The translations under genes and the position numbers were made by a program. The notes below the pieces were generated by a model, which was not told the origin of the DNA, made no database searches, and saw nothing but the letters and a program-made list of their open reading frames with translations. Positions 1-7,286 of a stretch of 36,418 bases of DNA are shown here, piece by piece. Location: contig NZ_PPPT01000189.1 of assembly GCF_006483445.1 (NCBI RefSeq), positions 1 to 36,418 of the forward strand. The letters run 5' to 3'. Positions within the stretch are counted from its first letter, which is position 1, and every line of letters begins with the position of its first letter. The DNA is from Bradyrhizobium guangdongense. Lineage in GTDB: Bacteria > Pseudomonadota > Alphaproteobacteria > Rhizobiales > Xanthobacteraceae.

Positions 1-54
1 CTCTCCAATTACGCGCGCCAGAGCGCACCGCAGCCGGCGCGCGTAATTGGAGAG
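1..54. repeat. Perfect 19-bp inverted repeat at the window start
   Basis: Bases 1-19 are the exact reverse complement of bases 36-54, with a 16-base spacer. The right arm encodes genuine UvrC sequence (LSNYAR), while the left arm interrupts the uvrC reading. This is what a foldback or chimeric read end at a contig edge looks like. A real hairpin is less likely because it would destroy a conserved part of UvrC. Confidence 0.8.
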
Positions 55-375
55 GCGCTTTTTGACGTTCTTGGCCTTGCCGACATAGAGCACGTCGTTG
101 TTCGCATTGAGCATGCGATAGACGCCGGCCGAGGTCGGCGCGAGCCGCACCGCGCGCTCGATCGCCTCGTGGCCGGTTGCGAGTGGCCCGTCGCCGATGG
201 CGCCGGTCTCTTCCAGGATGTCGGGCAGCCGTCCCTCGTCGTCGTCCTCGCTGGATGCGGCCGCGGGATCGACGTCCGGCGGCGTCAGCCCCTCGGGCGG
301 GGCGTCGAGCGCCGTGCCGCGGGCGGATTTCTCCGCAGGCAGAGGGGCCGGGTTGTCGGTGGAATCGTGGGCCAT
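1..375 (-). CDS. uvrC: Excinuclease ABC subunit C, N-terminal fragment (cut by window edge)
   Basis: UvrC makes the two incisions around a DNA lesion in nucleotide excision repair with UvrA and UvrB. Only the N-terminal part is visible. After a roughly 75-residue acidic, low-complexity leader comes the GIY-YIG nuclease start, readable as GVYRML followed by LYVGKAKN and KKRLSNYAR, which is a clear UvrC pattern. The ATG at 375 is the first in frame. Reading stays UvrC-like down to about base 36. The last codons (bases 1-35) give RLRCALARVIGE, which does not resemble the usual continuation of the family and lies inside a perfect 19-bp inverted repeat. The final dozen residues are therefore probably not native. 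Family assignment is firm; the 3' end as shown is doubtful. Confidence 0.85.
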   Translation of the reverse strand, partial: MAHDSTDNPAPLPAEKSARGTALDAPPEGLTPPDVDPAAASSEDDDEGRLPDILEETGAIGDGPLATGHEAIERAVRLAPTSAGVYRMLNANNDVLYVGKAKNVKKRLSNYARRLRCALARVIGE

Positions 376-472
376 GGGACGAATTTAGGCGCTGGGGCCG
401 CCGATTTGAAGTTCCGGCGGACATTGCATGCACATGCCGGCGCGCAGTTCCCGGTAACGCTTCCTTAAGACT

Positions 473-499
473 GTTAAGTGCGCGGTAACCGCGCTTAAC
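473..499. promoter_or_regulatory. Imperfect palindrome between uvrC and the outer-membrane protein gene
   Basis: The arms GCGCGGT and ACCGCGC (480-486 and 488-494, centre base 487) are flanked by GTTAA (473-477) and TTAAC (495-499), with a two-base bulge on the left. It lies 98 bases upstream of uvrC and 127 bases upstream of the outer-membrane gene, in the shared divergent region. It could be an operator; the binding protein is unknown. Confidence 0.3.
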
Positions 500-625
500 A
501 AGCCTTTAACTTAAAACTCTCGATAAATCCTACGCGAAAAAGTCTTGGTTCCGTAACCATGCGTTCGGCTGCGCCTCCTGCGCGCGCCGCAACTGATGGT
601 GCGGCAGTTGCGTGGGGAGTGTGCG

Positions 626-1252
626 ATGAAGAGGTTCGTTTTGGGCGCTGCGGCCGTGATCGCCGCCGGCTGGACCGCTTCCGCTGGGGCCGCAGATATG
701 AACTACGGACAGCGCGCGCCCTATACGGTCAACCAGCCGCTCAACGCCTATAGCTGGGCCGGTCCCTATATCGGCGGCAACATCGGTTATGCCTGGGGCT
801 CGGTGAGCAACAACCCGACCAATCCGTCGGGCTTCGTCGGCGGTGTGCAGGCCGGCTACAATTTCCAGACCGGCCCCTGGGTGTTCGGCATTGAGGGCGA
901 CATCCAGGCTTCGGGTGCCGACGACACCTTTGCGCCGTGGAAGTTTTCCAACCCGTGGTTCGGCAACGTGCGCGGCCGCGCCGGCTACGCGCTCAACAAT
1001 ATCCTGGTCTACGGCACCGCCGGTCTCGCCTTCGGCAAGCTGAACGGACAGACCTTTTTTGGTGTGTCTGAATCCCACACCACCGCGGGCTGGACCGTCG
1101 GCGTCGGCGCCGAAGTCGGCCTGACGCAGAACTGGAGCGCAAAGCTCGAATATCTCTACATCGACCTGTCGACCAGTCAGTTCGCGATTACGGGCGTGTC
1201 AAACGGCTACAGCGCCAGCGTTGTGCGCGCAGGCGTGAACTATCGCTTCTGA
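626..1252 (+). CDS. Outer-membrane beta-barrel protein (Omp25/OmpA-like barrel family)
   Basis: This is a 208-residue outer-membrane protein. The start at 626 is chosen over an in-frame ATG at 596 because it gives a clean signal peptide (hydrophobic stretch, then ASAGAA before an Asp at about residue 22) and has a GGGGAG ribosome site just upstream. The mature part shows alternating beta strands rich in Gly and aromatics (for example GGVQAGYNF, GRAGYAL, WTVGVGAEVGL, KLEYLYIDL) and ends in YRF, a C-terminal aromatic typical of barrel-assembly substrates. Its length fits an eight-stranded barrel. Relatives in rhizobia and Brucella (Omp25/31, RopB type) are abundant surface proteins, but the exact role here is not known. 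A rho-independent terminator follows directly. Confidence 0.85.
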   Translation: MKRFVLGAAAVIAAGWTASAGAADMNYGQRAPYTVNQPLNAYSWAGPYIGGNIGYAWGSVSNNPTNPSGFVGGVQAGYNFQTGPWVFGIEGDIQASGADDTFAPWKFSNPWFGNVRGRAGYALNNILVYGTAGLAFGKLNGQTFFGVSESHTTAGWTVGVGAEVGLTQNWSAKLEYLYIDLSTSQFAITGVSNGYSASVVRAGVNYRF

Positions 1253-1281
1253 TAGTGAGAAGAAAATACCGGACCACAACC

Positions 1282-1310
1282 TCCCGGCCGCTCGCGGCCG
1301 GGATTTTTTT
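1282..1310 (+). terminator. Rho-independent terminator after the outer-membrane gene
   Basis: A perfect 9-bp GC-rich stem (1282-1290 with 1295-1303) has a 4-base loop and is followed by seven T residues (1304-1310). It lies 30 bases after the stop of the plus-strand gene and just before the convergent cold-shock gene. Confidence 0.9.
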
Positions 1311-1321
1311 CGCGTCGGCGT

Positions 1322-1537
1322 CTAGGACAGGATGACCAGGTTCACCGCCTTGGGTCCCTTTCCCTTCTTGTCCGGCTCGACCTCGAATGTGATCCGCTGT
1401 CCTTCGGTGAGGTCCTTCAGTCCCGCCCGCTCGACCGCGGTGATGTGAACGAACACATCGCGACCGCCGTCATCAGGCTTGATGAAACCATAGCCGCGCT
1501 CGCCGTTGAAGAACTTGACCGTCCCCGTCATGGCCAT
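1322..1537 (-). CDS. Cold-shock domain protein (CspA family)
   Basis: A 71-residue single-domain nucleic-acid-binding protein that acts as an RNA chaperone. The RNP1-type motif GYGFIKPDD and the RNP2-type motif DVFVHITAVE are both visible, along with the usual TGTVKFFN start. The length is normal for the family. The ATG at 1537 has a GGAGGAG ribosome site about 7 bases upstream; a second ATG two codons later is a possible alternative. Rhizobial genomes carry several such genes, so a numbered csp name is not justified. A 17-base perfect palindrome lies about 100 bases upstream and may be regulatory. Confidence 0.93.
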   Translation of the reverse strand: MAMTGTVKFFNGERGYGFIKPDDGGRDVFVHITAVERAGLKDLTEGQRITFEVEPDKKGKGPKAVNLVILS

Positions 1538-1634
1538 CGGGTACTCCTCCCCCGCATTGCTCCCTCCGCCGCGACGCCGACCGCGTCTCGGCGCGACCGG
1601 ACATTCACGAGCCCAAGAGCATGGCCATCCTTGA

Positions 1635-1651
1635 GCGGACTAATAGTCCGC
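1635..1651. promoter_or_regulatory. Perfect 17-base palindrome upstream of the cold-shock gene
   Basis: GCGGACTA (1635-1642), a central A, then TAGTCCGC (1644-1651). It lies 98 bases upstream of the csp start, either in the promoter or in the 5' leader. It is a candidate operator or leader hairpin; no T-run follows, so a terminator is unlikely. Confidence 0.4.
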
Positions 1652-1790
1652 CTGGATCCTTGTTCGGCCTTCACTCCGCCGCAACCATTCGCGGAAGCGG
1701 AACGCAAAGCCAGTCACGAGGCACAGCATAATACGGTTCTCTGCAGATTGACTACCGGTCCTGCATATTTTTCCCAAACATCGCTGGGCC

Positions 1791-2651
1791 TTATGGCTTC
1801 GGCACGTCGAGCCTGAAGCGTGCTGCACCGCCCTGACCGAGCGGCTTCTCGAGCTCGGGGAGGATTGTCTTCAGCTCGTTCTGCAACGTGTAGGGTGGGT
1901 TGACCATCAACAACCCGGTAGAGGTGAGTGGTGCACCGGCCGTTTGCGGTGCGACGCTGAACTCGAGCCGCAGGCACTTGCCGGGCGGTTTTGCGGCTGC
2001 TGCGGCGCGCGCCACGGTCTGCGCCAGGGTTTCGGCGCCGCGCCGGTTTTTCACCGGATACCAGATCACGTAGATGCCGGTCGGCCATTTGGCGAAGGCT
2101 TCCGCGAAGCTGTCGCCGAGCCGTTCGAATTCGTCCCTGGCCTCGAAGGGCGGGTCGATCAGCACGAGGCCGCGGCGTTCCTTCGGCGGCACGTAGGCGG
2201 TCAGTGCCATCCAGCCGTCGAGATCGACCACGCGGGCCTGCGTGTCGCGGCGCAGCGCGCCGATCAGGGCCTTGCGCGCATTGGGCTCGATCTCGCAGGC
2301 AACGAGGCGATCCTGCGGCCGCAAGAGGCCGCGCGCGATCAACGGCGATCCCGGATAGGTCTTGAGTTCGCCGGGTTGATTGAAGGCGCGGACAATGTCG
2401 AGATACGGCTTGATCAGCGCGATGGTCTCGTTGGTAAAGCGCGCCTGCATGATGCGCGCGATCCCGCTCAGCCACTCGCCGCTGCGCGTCGCCTCCTCGC
2501 TTTCGAGATCGTAAAGGCCGGCACCGGCATGGGTGTCGATGACGCGGAAGGCGGCCGGCTTGTCCTGCAGATAGGTCAGGATGCGCGCCAGTACGATGTG
2601 CTTGATGACATCGGCAAAATTGCCGGCATGGAAGGCGTGACGGTAGTTCAT
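1791..2651 (-). CDS. rlmJ: 23S rRNA (adenine2030-N6)-methyltransferase RlmJ
   Basis: RlmJ methylates N6 of A2030 in 23S rRNA using SAM. The 286-residue protein begins MNYRHAFHAGNFADV, highly characteristic of the family, and continues with VIDTHAGAGLYDL (SAM-binding region, about residues 38-50). The catalytic IDPPFE motif follows near residue 163 and NPPYTLQ near 252. The length matches the roughly 280 residues of E. coli RlmJ. It is transcribed alone. The upstream side carries a palindromic repeat (2691-2815) separating it from the RNase T2 gene. Confidence 0.93.
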   Translation of the reverse strand: MNYRHAFHAGNFADVIKHIVLARILTYLQDKPAAFRVIDTHAGAGLYDLESEEATRSGEWLSGIARIMQARFTNETIALIKPYLDIVRAFNQPGELKTYPGSPLIARGLLRPQDRLVACEIEPNARKALIGALRRDTQARVVDLDGWMALTAYVPPKERRGLVLIDPPFEARDEFERLGDSFAEAFAKWPTGIYVIWYPVKNRRGAETLAQTVARAAAAAKPPGKCLRLEFSVAPQTAGAPLTSTGLLMVNPPYTLQNELKTILPELEKPLGQGGAARFRLDVPKP

Positions 2652-2690
2652 GACGGACAGTTACGACATCACGAGATGAAAGCAACTGCT

Positions 2691-2815
2691 GTCATTCCGG
2701 GGCGTCCGAAGCACGAAATCCGATGCGCAATTGCGCATCGGAGAATCCATCTAGCCGCATTGCAGGTGGCGAAATGGATTCCGGGTTCGGTGCTTGCGCA
2801 CCGCCCCGGAATGAC
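2691..2815. repeat. Palindromic intergenic repeat, GTCATTCCGGGG family, copy 1
   Basis: The 14-bp terminal arms (2691-2704 and 2802-2815) are perfectly complementary. Internally, smaller palindromes are visible (CGATGCGCAATTGCGCATCG at 2731-2750). It shares its ends and the ATGGATTCCGGG segment with the element at 34884-34987. It fills the gap between rlmJ and the RNase T2 gene. Confidence 0.85.
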
Positions 2816-2826
2816 GTCACTCCAGT

Positions 2827-3519
2827 CTACCCACCGCGGATCGGCGGCATCGTCACCTGGTCACGGCGACAGGCGCGGCGGTCGAGTTCCTCGCAGGCCC
2901 GGAATTGCAGGTCCTTGCTCATGCAGATGCGCACTTCCGACAGGCGTGTGCGGTTGCAAGTGACGGAGATCGCAGCACTGCTCAGGCCCGGATTGGCCTT
3001 GACGAAGGCCTCCTCGATATCGGCAGGCGCGAGGGTCTTGGCCTGCGACAGGTCGAGAAAATCAGCCGGAATCTTCACCACGGCGCGCGCCTTGCGGATC
3101 GCCTCGAAGTAATTCCGCTCCGACAGCCCGGAGCAGGTGCCGTGCTTGTCCCATTCATTGAAGATCAGGCCCGGCGCCGGCATCAGATCGAGCATCGAGG
3201 AGACGATGTTGCGGTTCAGCCGCGGGGCCGGTCGCTGGCAGTATTCCGGAAAGCCGTTCTCATATTGCGGCCACAGCCCGTGCACCACGAAGGCGAACGG
3301 CCGCCCGCTGCACTGGATCTGGGAGCGCCCGCCGCGCTCGGCGTTCTCTTCGCAGAACGAGGGCGACCAGGACAGCGACAGCACATAGAAGTCGAACTCG
3401 CCGGGCGCGTTTTGCCGCTTGTCCTGGGCCGTCGCCGGATTGGCGAGCATGGACAGGCCGGCGGACAGGAGCAGCGAGATCAGGAAGCAGGAGAGCGAAT
3501 GCAATCGGGAATGAAACAT
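2827..3519 (-). CDS. Secreted ribonuclease T2 family protein
   Basis: RNase T2 enzymes cleave single-stranded RNA through 2',3'-cyclic phosphate intermediates, usually outside the cytoplasm. Both active-site segments are present: FVVHGLWPQ (CAS1) and NEWDKHGTC (CAS2), with their catalytic histidines. Paired cysteines fit the family disulphides. The start at 3519 is preferred over an upstream in-frame TTG at 3534 because GAGGGG lies 7 bases before it. The 230-residue product then begins with a classical signal peptide ending near NPATAQ. Periplasmic or secreted location is inferred. It probably serves RNA scavenging or phosphate/nucleotide nutrition; a toxin role has no support here. Confidence 0.9.
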   Translation of the reverse strand: MFHSRLHSLSCFLISLLLSAGLSMLANPATAQDKRQNAPGEFDFYVLSLSWSPSFCEENAERGGRSQIQCSGRPFAFVVHGLWPQYENGFPEYCQRPAPRLNRNIVSSMLDLMPAPGLIFNEWDKHGTCSGLSERNYFEAIRKARAVVKIPADFLDLSQAKTLAPADIEEAFVKANPGLSSAAISVTCNRTRLSEVRICMSKDLQFRACEELDRRACRRDQVTMPPIRGG

Positions 3520-3623
3520 GACGACGCCCCTCAACTAGACTGTGCACATGAGCCTAGCAGGCGATGAGAACATTTCAAGAACAAAATTGAAGCTCGTCCG
3601 AACGGAGCGAGCAACAACCCGAA

Positions 3624-4088
3624 TCAGGGTTTTGCCGCCCGGCAGGCCGGATTGTAGGCCCAGTTGCGGTCGAGCCCGACCACGCACCATTCGACGCCCT
3701 GGCCGAAGCCGGCGAAGCCGCCGTCCTCGATGATCGAGAAGTGCACAGTGCGGATCTTGCCGTCAGTGAGCATGGCCTGCCCGGTGCAGTAGCGCCGCGG
3801 GATATTGTCGGACTGCCAGGGCCGGAAGGCGATCTCGCGGACGGCGGAGAAGCCGGTGATCTTCAACGAGGAATTCCAGAATGAGCTTTCCTTGTCCCAG
3901 AACTGGGTCGCGATCGTCGGCAGCGCCTTGTCGCAATCGCCAACCCGGCCGTCATAGCGCGGGCCGCTCAGCCAGAAATTCATCTCCAGCGGATTGGCGG
4001 CCCTGGCCTCGCCAAGGGACAGCGCGCCGAACAGAAGACCGAGCACCGCGGCAAAGCGGAATGTTTTCAGGGAGGTGAGGGCGCGCAT
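3624..4088 (-). CDS. Conserved exported protein of unknown function
   Basis: A 154-residue protein with an N-terminal signal peptide (positive start MRALTSLKTFR, hydrophobic core, cleavage near GEARA-ANP). The mature part has four cysteines and many tryptophans (LSGPRYDGRVGDCDKA, WCVVGLDRNWAYNPACR). I recognise it as a type seen in Bradyrhizobium-like genomes but know no function. An ATG at 4106 is an alternative start; neither has a strong ribosome site, and 4088 is chosen for the better signal peptide. It lies in the same orientation as the RNase T2 gene, about 105 bases upstream of it. Confidence 0.7.
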   Translation of the reverse strand: MRALTSLKTFRFAAVLGLLFGALSLGEARAANPLEMNFWLSGPRYDGRVGDCDKALPTIATQFWDKESSFWNSSLKITGFSAVREIAFRPWQSDNIPRRYCTGQAMLTDGKIRTVHFSIIEDGGFAGFGQGVEWCVVGLDRNWAYNPACRAAKP

Positions 4089-4268
4089 GGGCAATCCGGG
4101 AAGCATGGCTGCAAGCGTTGGACCGTGCCGCGAAGGTCAGGGCGGGTCAAGTGCAACGCGGCAACACTTGGCGACGACTTGGATGCAATGTCGCATCTTC
4201 GGGCCTGGCGTTCTTTTCTCCGTCCTTCGGGCACCGTAAACTAGGTTCAACGAGATGGAGTGACGGGA

Positions 4269-4562
4269 ATGCGAATCATTGCGGCTGCGGGCCTGGTTGC
4301 CCTTGGTGTTCTGGCAGGCGGAGCCGCTCGCGCGGACATCCTTCCGGTGCCGCCTTTCAAGGGCAACGACACCGGCGGCATCATCGCCTATTCGATGGCG
4401 ACCCAGGTCGATGCGCGGCAGGTCGCGGTCGATCATTGCGCGCGTTACGGCAAGGTCGTGAAGTTTCTCGCCGTGCAGCCCTACGACGGCGGCTACATCT
4501 CGTTCTCCTGCCGCTGGGTGCCGTATGGCGCCGCCGACCGGCCGATCCGTACGCTCTATTGA
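4269..4562 (+). CDS. Small exported protein of unknown function
   Basis: A 97-residue protein. It starts with a signal peptide (MRIIAAAGLVALGVLAGG, cleavage near ARA-DIL). The mature part, about 75 residues, has a pair of cysteines (DHCARYG and SFSCRWVPYG) that may form a disulphide. The ATG at 4269 has GGAG about 8 bases upstream; a GTG at 4260 is an alternative. No domain is recognised. It is followed after 36 bases by another exported-protein gene in the same direction, so the two may be co-transcribed. Confidence 0.7.
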   Translation: MRIIAAAGLVALGVLAGGAARADILPVPPFKGNDTGGIIAYSMATQVDARQVAVDHCARYGKVVKFLAVQPYDGGYISFSCRWVPYGAADRPIRTLY

Positions 4563-4598
4563 TCCGCAACTGAGCTCGAAATGCCGGGAGCTTGGCGC

Positions 4599-5132
4599 AT
4601 GACGCGACAGCCTCTTGTTTTCTATGTATCCCTCCTGCTGGCGATCGTTGCGACGTCCAGCGCGCAGGCCGTCGACATGCCCGTGCGCAAGGCGGGCCTG
4701 TGGGAGATGAAGATGGTCAGGGCCGGCTCTCCGATGCCCGAGATGACCATGCAGCACTGCACCGACGAGACCGTGGACAAGGAGATGAACAACAACATCT
4801 CCCCGGTCACGAAGCAGGTCTGCTCCAAGCAGGACATCCAGAAGACCGCGACCGGCTATGTCACCGATTCCGTCTGCAACGTCGCCGGCATGACCACGAC
4901 GACGCATGCCGACATCACCGGCGATTTCAACTCCGCCTACACGGTGAAGAGCACCGCGCATGTGCAGGGCGGGCCGGCGGGTGCTGCGGGCCGCGATTCC
5001 ACCACGACGATCGAAGCCAAATGGCTGGGTGCCTGCAAGCCGGATCAGAAGCCCGGCGACATCGTGATGCCCGGCGGCTTCAAGATGAACGTCCGCGACG
5101 CCGACAAGCTTAAGAATCTGCTGCCGAAGTAG
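4599..5132 (+). CDS. DUF3617 family exported protein
   Basis: A 177-residue exported protein. The signal peptide ends near SSAQA-VDM. The mature sequence opens with RKAGLWEMKMVRAG and continues with MQHCTDETVDKEM, CSKQDIQKTATGY and CNVAGMTTTTHADITGDF, the Cys-containing pattern of DUF3617. The function of that family is unknown; it is common in proteobacterial periplasmic proteins. The ATG at 4599 is preferred over 4581 because GGGAG lies 9 bases before it. The gene converges on the histidine kinase gene with only 15 bases between stops. Confidence 0.82.
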   Translation: MTRQPLVFYVSLLLAIVATSSAQAVDMPVRKAGLWEMKMVRAGSPMPEMTMQHCTDETVDKEMNNNISPVTKQVCSKQDIQKTATGYVTDSVCNVAGMTTTTHADITGDFNSAYTVKSTAHVQGGPAGAAGRDSTTTIEAKWLGACKPDQKPGDIVMPGGFKMNVRDADKLKNLLPK

Positions 5133-5147
5133 GCGGCCAACCCGCCA

Positions 5148-6536
5148 TCACACCGGTATCCGTACCGCCGCACGCAATCCGCCCATCGGACTGTCGCCGA
5201 GCGTGATGTCGCCGCCATGCGAGCGCGCGATGTCGCGCGCGATGGCAAGGCCAAGGCCGGTGCCGCCTTCGTCCTGGTTGCGCGCATTGTCCAGCCGCAA
5301 AAACGGCTTGAACACTTCTTCGCGCATGTTAGCGGGAATGCCCGGGCCGTCATCGTCGACGGTGACGGTGAGATAGCGGTGATCACGCTGGCCGGTGATC
5401 GCAATCGTCTTGCCGTGACGCGCCGCGTTGGAGACGAGGTTGGCGAGGCAGCGCTTGAACGAGGCCGGCTTCACCGTCACCACCGGCAAGCCCTGGAAGG
5501 CAACGGTTGCCGCATGCCCGTGGCGTTCGGCATCGCTGCGCAATTCTTCCAGCGCCTGTGCCATGTCGGTCGGCTGCGCCTGCTCGCCGGTATCGCCGCG
5601 CGCGAACGCGAGGTAATCCTCGAGCATCATCGACATCTCGTCGACGTCCTTGCGCATGCCCTCGAGCTCGGGGCTGTCACCGATCAGCGCGAGTTCGAGC
5701 TTGAAGCGGGTGAGGATGGTACGCAGATCGTGGCTGACGCCCGCGAGCATCGCGGTACGCTGCTCGATCGAACGCTCGACGCGCGATTTCATCTCGAGGA
5801 AGGCCTGCGCCGCGCGCCGAACCTCACGGGCACCGCGCGGACGAAAATTCGGCGCCTCGCGGCCCTTGCCAAAGCTTTCCGCGGCGTCCGCGAGCCGCAG
5901 GATCGGCTTGATCTGATTGCGCAGGAACAGCACCGCGACGATCAGCAGGATCGACGATGTTCCGACCATCCAGAACAGGAAGATCTCCGAGTTCGAGGCA
6001 TAGGCAGCACCGCGCTGTGCGAAAATCCGCATCACGGCGTCGTCGAGCTGGATGCGGATCTCGACCAGGTTGGAGCGGCCGACGGTGTCGATCCAGAACG
6101 GACGCCCGATCTGTCGTCCGAGCTGCACCGACAGCGTCTGGTCGAGCAGCGAGAAGAACGGTTTTGGCCCCGGCGGCGGCATGTCGCCCGCTGGCAGGAA
6201 GTCGACGACGAGGCCGAGGCGCTGCTGCGCGATGCGGCGGATCAGGTCGCGGTCCTTGTCCTGCGGATAGCCCTTGTAGACGTCGATCAGTGCCGCGACG
6301 TCCTGCACGACGGCGGCCGACAGGCGGCGCGTCACCGTGTTCCAGTGCCGCTCCATGAACACGAAGGCGACGACCGATTGCAAAATCACCATCGGCACGA
6401 TCATGATCAGCAGCGCGCGGGCATAGAGGCCGGTCGGCATCCAGCTCTTGAACGCGTTGCCCATCCAGCCATTGACGGCGGAGACGCGGCCCGCCGCGCT
6501 CTTGAGAAGCGTCAGGCCGGTATCAATCGTGCTCAT
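5148..6536 (-). CDS. Sensor histidine kinase (EnvZ-like)
   Basis: A 462-residue inner-membrane kinase. TM1 is near residues 39-60 and TM2 near 185-205; between them lies a roughly 120-residue periplasmic sensor region. A HAMP linker follows (IKPILRLADAAESFGKG), then the dimerisation domain with the phospho-acceptor His269 in AGVSHDLRTILTR. The ATPase domain shows the N box (NLVSNAARHG), G1 (DDDGPGIP) and G2 (GGTGLGLAIARD). The H-box reads RTIL where most family members have RTPL. It lies 21 bases downstream of its cognate OmpR-type regulator and is clearly in the same operon, which starts with a MarR gene. The signal sensed is unknown. Confidence 0.93.
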   Translation of the reverse strand: MSTIDTGLTLLKSAAGRVSAVNGWMGNAFKSWMPTGLYARALLIMIVPMVILQSVVAFVFMERHWNTVTRRLSAAVVQDVAALIDVYKGYPQDKDRDLIRRIAQQRLGLVVDFLPAGDMPPPGPKPFFSLLDQTLSVQLGRQIGRPFWIDTVGRSNLVEIRIQLDDAVMRIFAQRGAAYASNSEIFLFWMVGTSSILLIVAVLFLRNQIKPILRLADAAESFGKGREAPNFRPRGAREVRRAAQAFLEMKSRVERSIEQRTAMLAGVSHDLRTILTRFKLELALIGDSPELEGMRKDVDEMSMMLEDYLAFARGDTGEQAQPTDMAQALEELRSDAERHGHAATVAFQGLPVVTVKPASFKRCLANLVSNAARHGKTIAITGQRDHRYLTVTVDDDGPGIPANMREEVFKPFLRLDNARNQDEGGTGLGLAIARDIARSHGGDITLGDSPMGGLRAAVRIPV

Positions 6537-6557
6537 CGGTTGGGCTTCATTGCTGGC

Positions 6558-7286
6558 TTACGGCGCGGCCACCAGCCGGTAGCCGATGCCGCGCACCGCC
6601 TGCAGGAACAACGGGTTGGTCGGATCGCGCTCGATCTTGCGCCGCAGGCGGTTGATCTGCACGTCGACCGCGCGCTCGTTGACGCTGCCATTGCCGGTCA
6701 GCGCGCTGCGCGGCACGGTCTCGCCCGGCGCCTCGCTCAGGATGCGCAGCATCTCGCGCTCGCGGTCGGTGAGGTGGACGACCTCCTCGCCCTCGCGCAA
6801 TTCGCCGCGATCGAGATGAAATACGTAGGGACCAAAGGCGATCTTCTCGACGGTTGCGGTTTGCGGCGGCGCGGCGCGCTTGAGGATGTTGTTGATGCGC
6901 AGCGCCAGTTCGCGCGGCTCGAACGGCTTTGCGACATAGTCATCGGCCCCGATCTGCAGGCCCTCGATGCGTGCTTCTGCCTCGTGCCGCGCCGTCAGCA
7001 TCACGATCGGGACCGAGGACGATTTGCGGATGAAGCGGGCGAGGTCGAAGCCGGTCTCGCCGGGCATCATGACGTCGAGGATCAGCAGGTCGAAATGCAG
7101 GCCCGTGAGCTTTGCACGGGCGTCGCCTGCGCTCGCCGCCGTCGTCACGCGGTAGCCTTCGGCGCACAGGAAGCGGGACAAGAGATCGCGGATGCGGCGG
7201 TCGTCGTCGACGAGCAGGAGATGTGGTGCGTCGTCGGCCGGGCGCGGCGGCGTGCGGGCGAGGGTGGCGGCAAGCGTCACGGTCAC
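6558..7286 (-). CDS. OmpR-family response regulator
   Basis: A 242-residue two-domain regulator. The receiver domain (about 22-135) has the acidic pocket DDD at 27-29, the phospho-acceptor Asp71 in LLILDVMMPGE, the conserved Thr in MLTARH and Lys in VAKPFEPREL. The C-terminal winged helix shows LTDREREML and DVQINRLRRKIERDP. The GTG start at 7286 overlaps the stop of the upstream MarR gene by four bases (GTGA), so translation is probably coupled. The partner is the histidine kinase immediately downstream. A GTG at 7280 is an alternative start. Targets are unknown. Confidence 0.93.
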   Translation of the reverse strand: MTVTLAATLARTPPRPADDAPHLLLVDDDRRIRDLLSRFLCAEGYRVTTAASAGDARAKLTGLHFDLLILDVMMPGETGFDLARFIRKSSSVPIVMLTARHEAEARIEGLQIGADDYVAKPFEPRELALRINNILKRAAPPQTATVEKIAFGPYVFHLDRGELREGEEVVHLTDREREMLRILSEAPGETVPRSALTGNGSVNERAVDVQINRLRRKIERDPTNPLFLQAVRGIGYRLVAAP

